Shown piece after piece: positions 59,198-64,000 of a stretch of DNA of 64,000 bases; positions within the stretch are counted from its first letter, which is position 1; the number at the start of each line of letters is the position of its first letter. Position numbers and translations under genes: made by a program. Source of the stretch: Metarhizobium sp964253915 (GTDB lineage: Bacteria; Pseudomonadota; Alphaproteobacteria; Rhizobiales; Rhizobiaceae); the NCBI RefSeq assembly GCF_964253915.1, contig NZ_CAXUSG020000005.1:248001-312000 (forward strand). The letters run 5' to 3'. Below the pieces are notes generated by a model. That model saw only the letters and a program-made list of their open reading frames with translations, ran no database searches and was not told the origin of the DNA.

Positions 59198-60408
59198 TTG
59201 GTGGCCTCTCTCCGATAGACAACGGTCGCCGTTGCAATGGCGGCAATGCCTTCGCGGCGGCCGATGAAGCCGATCTTCTCGTTGGTGGTTGCCTTGACCG
59301 AACAACGGTCGAGATCGATACCGAGAATCTCCGCCAGCTTTTCGCGCATCGCCACGCGATGCGGTCCGACCTTCGGCGCTTCCGCAATCAGAGAGACATC
59401 GGCGTTCATGATCGTGCCGCCATGGTCACGCACGATGCCGGCCGCATGCGCGAGGAAAATGCGCGATGCCGCGCCCTTCCATTGCGGATCCGACGGCGGG
59501 AAGTGGTCGCCGATATCACCGGCGCCGCAGGTGGCCAGAAGGGCGTCGGTCAGGGCATGCAGCGCCACGTCGGCATCCGAATGTCCCTTGAGTTTCTGGT
59601 CGTGTGGAATGAAGATGCCGCAGAGCGTCACCCCGTCACCGGCTTCCAGTTGATGCACGTCATAGCCGTTGCCGGTGCGCACGTCCGGCAGGTGCCGGGC
59701 GGATAGTTTTTCGTCGGCCATGGCGATGTCCCGTTTCACGGTGAGTTTGATGTTGTCGGGCGATCCTTCGACGAGCGTCACGGGATGCCCGGCCCATTCG
59801 GCGATGGCCGCATCGTCGGTGAATGTCGTCAGGCCGGCAGCAGCGGCGTTCTCATGCGCTTCGAGAATCAGCGGGTAGGCAAAGGATTGCGGCGTCTGGG
59901 CGCCATGCAGGCCGGCGCGCGACACGGTCTCGATCACAAATCCTTCCGGCGAGCCGCGCTTCAGCGTGTCTGCCACCGCCACCGCGGGCAGGACGCTCTC
60001 GGCGCCGGCTGCAAATGCGGAAACGACGCGGTCGAGCACGACATGATCGACGAACGGGCGTACCGCATCATGGATCATGACATGCGTCACATCCGTGCCT
60101 TGAAACGCGCGTAGCCCGTTGAGCACCGATTCCTGCCGCAACGGGCCGCCATGCACCACCCGCAGACCTTCCAGACCGTCGACGAATCGCAAGGCGTCCC
60201 GAAAGAGGATTTCGTCGTCGGGATGGATGACCACGCACATCCGGACCGGGGTTGGCCAGCGGGCGAATTGCTCCAAAGTATGAGCGATGACCGGCTTGCC
60301 GCCGATGGCCCTGTATTGCTTCGGCCCCTCTTGCGGAGAGCCTGCGCGTTCGCCGCGTCCGGCAGCAACCACCACCACGCCGATGGACATCATACTCGTG
60401 GATTGCAT
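59194..60408 (-). CDS. ispDF: Bifunctional IspD/IspF enzyme of the MEP isoprenoid pathway
   Basis: 404 aa. The N-terminal half is IspD (MEP cytidylyltransferase: VVVVAAGRGERAG, KQYRAIGGKPVIAHTLEQF). The C-terminal half (from about 240) is IspF (MECDP synthase: GNGYDVHQLEAGDGVTLCGI with zinc ligands, GHSDADVALHALTDALL, GAGDIGDHFPPSD). The fusion is characteristic of alphaproteobacteria and lets two non-consecutive pathway steps share a protein. ATG 60408 is preceded by AAGGA at long spacing; codons near 60393 and 60447 are alternatives. Confidence 0.95.
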   Translation of the reverse strand: MQSTSMMSIGVVVVAAGRGERAGSPQEGPKQYRAIGGKPVIAHTLEQFARWPTPVRMCVVIHPDDEILFRDALRFVDGLEGLRVVHGGPLRQESVLNGLRAFQGTDVTHVMIHDAVRPFVDHVVLDRVVSAFAAGAESVLPAVAVADTLKRGSPEGFVIETVSRAGLHGAQTPQSFAYPLILEAHENAAAAGLTTFTDDAAIAEWAGHPVTLVEGSPDNIKLTVKRDIAMADEKLSARHLPDVRTGNGYDVHQLEAGDGVTLCGIFIPHDQKLKGHSDADVALHALTDALLATCGAGDIGDHFPPSDPQWKGAASRIFLAHAAGIVRDHGGTIMNADVSLIAEAPKVGPHRVAMREKLAEILGIDLDRCSVKATTNEKIGFIGRREGIAAIATATVVYRREATK

Positions 60409-60558
60409 TTGTTCGGCAAATTCCTTTACACGGTCAGTATCGCCCAAGCTCTACAGGCTCCCCCTGTTCTTTTCCAGCATTTGCCTAAAAAATACCGGTT
60501 GCCTCGGTGCCCCCTTGGCAAGCGCGATATTACTGGCTAAAAATAGTGCACTGATAAG

Positions 60559-61584
60559 ATGTGCCCGAAAGATGACCATTTGACATCCGCTTTTCTTGCT
60601 GCGCCTTTCGAAATCGGGAGTGTCCCGGTGCGCAATCGTGTCATCCTCGCTCCGATGTCCGGCGTTACCGATCTGCCGTTCCGGCAACTGGCCTGGCGCT
60701 ACGGCGCGGGCCTGGTCGTCACGGAAATGGTGGCGAGCCGTGAACTGGTCGGCAACGCCCAGGAATCCTGGGCGCGGCTGAAAGGCGCGGGGCTGAAGCC
60801 GCATATGGTGCAGCTCGCCGGCCGCGAAGCCTACTGGATGGGCGAGGCGGCCCGCATCGCCGCCGACAACGGCGCCGATATCGTCGATATCAACATGGGA
60901 TGCCCGGCCAAGAAGGTGACCGGCGGTTATTCCGGCTCGGCGCTGATGCGCGAACCGGATCTGGCCCTGTCGCTGATCGAGGCGACGGTGAAGGCGGTTT
61001 CTGTGCCGGTGACGCTGAAGATGCGGCTCGGCTGGGACGAAAACTCCATCAATGCCCCCGAAATCGCCCGCCGCGCCGAAGCGGCCGGCATCCAGCTGGT
61101 GACCATTCACGGTCGGACCCGCATGCAGTTTTACGAGGGTAGGGCGGACTGGGACGCGATCCGCGCCGTGCGTGAGGCCGTCCGCATTCCGCTGATCGCC
61201 AATGGCGACGTCGATACGCCCGAAGACGCGATGGAAATCCTGCGCCGGTCCGGTGCCGATGCGGTGATGGTCGGCCGGGCCTGCCAGGGGCGCCCGTGGC
61301 ATGCGGGCTGGCTCGCCGGCCATGCGGCGCCGGCGCGCGGCGAGATTGCCGCCATCGCTGTCGAGCATTACCGCGCCATGCTGGAATTCTACGGCGAGCA
61401 TGTTGCCATCAGGCACGCGCGAAAACATCTCGGCTGGTATCTGGAGCGTTTTGCGCCCGGCCTGCCCGCCGATGCCAAGGTGGCGATCATGACCGGCAAG
61501 GAGGCGGAGACCGTCGCGAGGATGCTGCAACAGGCACTGAGCGACACGTCCTTCGCCGCCGCACCGGAACGGGAGGCAGCATGA
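60559..61584 (+). CDS. dusB: tRNA-dihydrouridine synthase (NifR3 type)
   Basis: 341-aa FMN enzyme reducing uridines in the tRNA D-loop. APMSGVTDLPFRQLAWRYGA at 31-50 and the catalytic Cys115 in DINMGCPAKKV are present, with VTIHGRTRMQFYEG downstream. Historically named nifR3 because it heads the nifR3-ntrB-ntrC operon in Rhizobium and Rhodobacter, as here. The start is uncertain by several codons. Its stop overlaps the ntrB start. Confidence 0.95.
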   Translation: MCPKDDHLTSAFLAAPFEIGSVPVRNRVILAPMSGVTDLPFRQLAWRYGAGLVVTEMVASRELVGNAQESWARLKGAGLKPHMVQLAGREAYWMGEAARIAADNGADIVDINMGCPAKKVTGGYSGSALMREPDLALSLIEATVKAVSVPVTLKMRLGWDENSINAPEIARRAEAAGIQLVTIHGRTRMQFYEGRADWDAIRAVREAVRIPLIANGDVDTPEDAMEILRRSGADAVMVGRACQGRPWHAGWLAGHAAPARGEIAAIAVEHYRAMLEFYGEHVAIRHARKHLGWYLERFAPGLPADAKVAIMTGKEAETVARMLQQALSDTSFAAAPEREAA

Positions 61585-62729
61585 GTTCCGATTCGCATCC
61601 GGCCCAGTCAAGCGGCAACGCCCTTGCGATGGCCGTTCTCAACTCCATCCAGCATCCGGTTGTCCTCGTCAACGAGGCGGGCCTCGTCGCTTTTGCGAAT
61701 TGGGAGGCGGAGGCGTTTTTCGGCGCCAGCGCCGCGCATCTCGCGCGCTACCGGATCTCGACCTTCATTCCCTTCGGAAGCCCGCTGCTGGCGCTGATCG
61801 ACCAGGTGCGCGAGCGCCGGGCGCCGGTCAACGAATATCGTGTCGACCTCAGTTCGCCGCGGCTGGGGCAGGACAAGCTGGTGGATATCTATGTCGCGCC
61901 GGTCTCCAACGAGCCGGGATCTGTCGTGGTGGTGTTCCAGGAACGTTCCATGGCCGACAAGATCGACCGGCAGCTGACGCATCGCGCCGCCGCCCGCTCG
62001 GTCACCGGCCTTGCCTCGATGCTGGCGCACGAGATCAAGAACCCGCTCTCCGGCATCCGCGGCGCCGCGCAGCTTCTGGAAACCTCCGTCGGCGACGAGG
62101 ACCGGACGCTGACGCGGCTGATCTGCGATGAGACAGACCGGATCGTTTCGCTGGTCGACCGCATGGAGGTGTTTTCCGATGAGCGGCCCGTCGATCGCCA
62201 GCCGATCAACATCCATTCCGTGCTCGACCATGTGAAGGCGGTCGCCAAGGCCGGTTTTGCCCGCAACATCAAGATCACCGAGAATTACGACCCGTCGCTG
62301 CCGTCGGTCTTCGCCAATCGCGACCAGCTGGTGCAGGTCTTCCTCAACCTGATCAAGAATGCCGCCGAAGCCGTCGGTGACCGACCGGAAGGCGAGATCA
62401 CGCTGACGACCGCCTATCGTCCGGGCATCCGGCTTTCGGTCGCCGGGACGCGGGAAAAGATCTCGCTGCCGCTGGAATTCTGCGTCCACGACAACGGCCC
62501 GGGCGTGCCCGCCGACCTGCTGCCGCATCTCTTCGATCCCTTCATCACCACCAAGACCAACGGTTCCGGCCTCGGCCTTGCGCTGGTTGCCAAGATCATC
62601 GGCGGCCATGGCGGCATCGTCGAATGCGACAGCCAGAACCACCGAACGACATTCCGCGTGCTGATGCCCGTCTCCAAGGACATCGCCCTCGACGATACTC
62701 CTCCCATTGCCACAGGAAACAACCGATGA
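61581..62729 (+). CDS. ntrB: Nitrogen regulation sensor kinase NtrB
   Basis: 382-aa cytoplasmic histidine kinase/phosphatase that sets NtrC phosphorylation according to PII. A PAS domain (about 14-125) precedes the H-box with His150 (MLAHEIKNPLSGIRGAAQLL). N-box FLNLIKNAAEAVGD and G-boxes VHDNGPGVP and GSGLGLALV form the ATPase domain. ATG 61581 follows GGGAGG and overlaps the dusB stop; the longer frame from 61296 is antisense-type overlap with dusB. Confidence 0.96.
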   Translation: MSSDSHPAQSSGNALAMAVLNSIQHPVVLVNEAGLVAFANWEAEAFFGASAAHLARYRISTFIPFGSPLLALIDQVRERRAPVNEYRVDLSSPRLGQDKLVDIYVAPVSNEPGSVVVVFQERSMADKIDRQLTHRAAARSVTGLASMLAHEIKNPLSGIRGAAQLLETSVGDEDRTLTRLICDETDRIVSLVDRMEVFSDERPVDRQPINIHSVLDHVKAVAKAGFARNIKITENYDPSLPSVFANRDQLVQVFLNLIKNAAEAVGDRPEGEITLTTAYRPGIRLSVAGTREKISLPLEFCVHDNGPGVPADLLPHLFDPFITTKTNGSGLGLALVAKIIGGHGGIVECDSQNHRTTFRVLMPVSKDIALDDTPPIATGNNR

Positions 62730-64000
62730 CCGCCACCATCCTTGTCGCCGATGACGACGCAGCCATCCGGACGGTGCTGAACCAGGCCCTCAGCCGTGCC
62801 GGATACGATGTGCGCATCACATCCAACGCCGCGACGCTGTGGCGCTGGATTTCCGCCGGCGAGGGCGACCTGGTGGTCACCGACGTGGTGATGCCGGATG
62901 AAAACGCCTTCGACCTGCTGCCCCGCATCAAGAAGGCCAGGCCCGACCTGCCGGTGCTGGTTATGAGCGCCCAGAACACTTTCATGACCGCCATCAAGGC
63001 ATCGGAAAAGGGTGCCTACGACTACCTGCCGAAACCCTTCGACCTGACGGAACTGATCGCCATCATCGGCCGGGCGCTCTCCGAGCCGAAGCGCAAGCCG
63101 GCCAAGCTCGACGACGACATGCAGGACGGCATGCCGCTGGTCGGCCGCTCCGCCGCCATGCAGGAAATCTATCGCGTGCTGGCCCGCCTGATGCAGACGG
63201 ACCTGACGCTGATGATCACCGGCGAATCCGGCACCGGCAAGGAGCTTGTGGCCCGGGCGCTGCACGACTACGGCAAGCGCCGCAACGGCCCCTTCGTCGC
63301 CATCAACATGGCGGCGATCCCGCGCGACCTGATCGAATCGGAACTGTTCGGCCATGAGAAGGGCGCCTTCACCGGCGCCCAGACCCGCTCCACCGGCCGC
63401 TTCGAGCAGGCCGAGGGCGGCACGCTGTTCCTCGACGAAATCGGCGACATGCCGATGGATGCGCAGACAAGGCTGCTACGCGTGCTGCAGCAGGGCGAAT
63501 ACACCACCGTCGGCGGCCGCACGCCGATCCGCACCGACGTGCGCATCGTCGCCGCCACCAACAAGGACCTGAAGCAGTCGATCAACCAGGGCCTGTTCCG
63601 CGAGGACCTTTATTACCGCCTCAACGTCGTGCCGCTGCGCCTGCCGCCGCTGCGCGACCGCGCCGAGGACATTCCCGATCTCGTCCGCCACTTCATCCAG
63701 CAGGCGGAGAAGGAAGGGCTCGGCACCAAGCGTTTCGACACCGAAGCGCTGGAACTGATGAAGGCCTATGCCTGGCCGGGCAACGTGCGTGAACTGGAAA
63801 ACCTGATCCGCCGCCTGATGGCGCTCTATCCGCAAGATGTCATCACCCGCGAGATCATCGAGCAGGAACTGCGCTCCGACGTGCCGGACAGCCCGATCGA
63901 GAAGGCCGGCGTCCGCTCCGGCTCGGTCACCATCGCCCAGGCGGTGGAGGAGAACATGCGTGTCTACTTCTCCTCCTTCGGGGACAAGCTGCCGCCGCCA
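62726..64000 (+). CDS. ntrC: Nitrogen regulation response regulator NtrC (3' end outside window)
   Basis: 425 codons to the window edge with no stop. ATG 62726 overlaps the ntrB stop (ATGA). The receiver domain has the phospho-acceptor Asp53 (VVTDVVMPDE) and Lys103 in YLPKPFDL. The sigma-54-interacting AAA+ domain has Walker A GESGTGKE (166-173), GAFTGA (213-218) and the Walker B region GGTLFLDEIGDM. The C-terminal Fis-type DNA-binding domain is cut off apart from its first residues. It activates nitrogen-assimilation genes, probably including the aap operon. Confidence 0.96.
   Translation, partial: MTATILVADDDAAIRTVLNQALSRAGYDVRITSNAATLWRWISAGEGDLVVTDVVMPDENAFDLLPRIKKARPDLPVLVMSAQNTFMTAIKASEKGAYDYLPKPFDLTELIAIIGRALSEPKRKPAKLDDDMQDGMPLVGRSAAMQEIYRVLARLMQTDLTLMITGESGTGKELVARALHDYGKRRNGPFVAINMAAIPRDLIESELFGHEKGAFTGAQTRSTGRFEQAEGGTLFLDEIGDMPMDAQTRLLRVLQQGEYTTVGGRTPIRTDVRIVAATNKDLKQSINQGLFREDLYYRLNVVPLRLPPLRDRAEDIPDLVRHFIQQAEKEGLGTKRFDTEALELMKAYAWPGNVRELENLIRRLMALYPQDVITREIIEQELRSDVPDSPIEKAGVRSGSVTIAQAVEENMRVYFSSFGDKLPPP

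Noticed and set aside
60548..60564. GCAC-N9-GTGC dyad near the dusB start, considered as an NtrC site
   Set aside because: Spacing differs from the NtrC consensus (N7 between GCAC and GTGC) and the dyad overlaps the start codon.

Overview
The window is chromosomal DNA from an alphaproteobacterium of the order Hyphomicrobiales, most likely family Rhizobiaceae (Rhizobium, Neorhizobium or a close relative). The DNA is GC-rich. Supporting marks are an aap amino-acid transporter, a fused IspDF enzyme, LpxI in the lipid A pathway, an E1-beta subunit with its own lipoyl domain, the EipB envelope protein, the dusB-ntrB-ntrC operon and an alphaproteobacterial SOS box at lexA. Most of the window is housekeeping chromosome; no phage, transposase, tRNA, rRNA or CRISPR array was seen.

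Layout: 1-2.2 kb, start of the aap general amino-acid ABC operon (minus). 2.6-7.4 kb, cystathionine beta-lyase, an FAD monooxygenase, a CHCC zinc-finger protein, a hydrolase, cysE and a small DUF3126 protein. 8-11.5 kb, a phasin and clpS-clpA. 11.6-15.6 kb, an AzlC/AzlD-like pair and a convergent four-gene operon (RidA, GDPD, DUF482, HIT). 15.7-29.9 kb, eipB, then the envelope and translation cluster rpsB-tsf-pyrH-frr-uppS-cdsA-rseP-bamA-lpxD-fabZ-lpxA-lpxI-lpxB. 30-34.8 kb, gltA, a ComEC-like protein and lexA.

34.9-44.9 kb is the most distinctive part. It holds a DUF389 membrane protein, a formylglycine-generating-enzyme (FGE) homologue, two small MetA/SphA-like outer-membrane proteins, an MltF-like lytic transglycosylase with a solute-binding domain, a membrane-anchored regulator-like protein with a periplasmic repeat domain, and a large MscS-type channel. 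A near-identical sequence, consensus TTTACCGTTACGTAC, lies about 55 bases upstream of the start codon of nearly every transcription unit here. Between the transglycosylase and the regulator it forms a 35-bp inverted repeat. I infer one co-regulated envelope-associated regulon of unknown function.

45-64 kb returns to core chromosome: a VOC protein with kdsA, eno, an FtsB-like protein, the pyruvate dehydrogenase operon (pdhA, pdhB, pdhC, SGNH hydrolase, GNAT, lpdA), two small membrane proteins, lipA, a P-loop protein, a COQ10-type START protein, a small lipoprotein, cinA-C and ispDF (minus), and dusB-ntrB-ntrC, the last cut by the window end. Gene starts were chosen by Shine-Dalgarno spacing and family length. 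Functions rest on motif recognition by eye, not on database searches.
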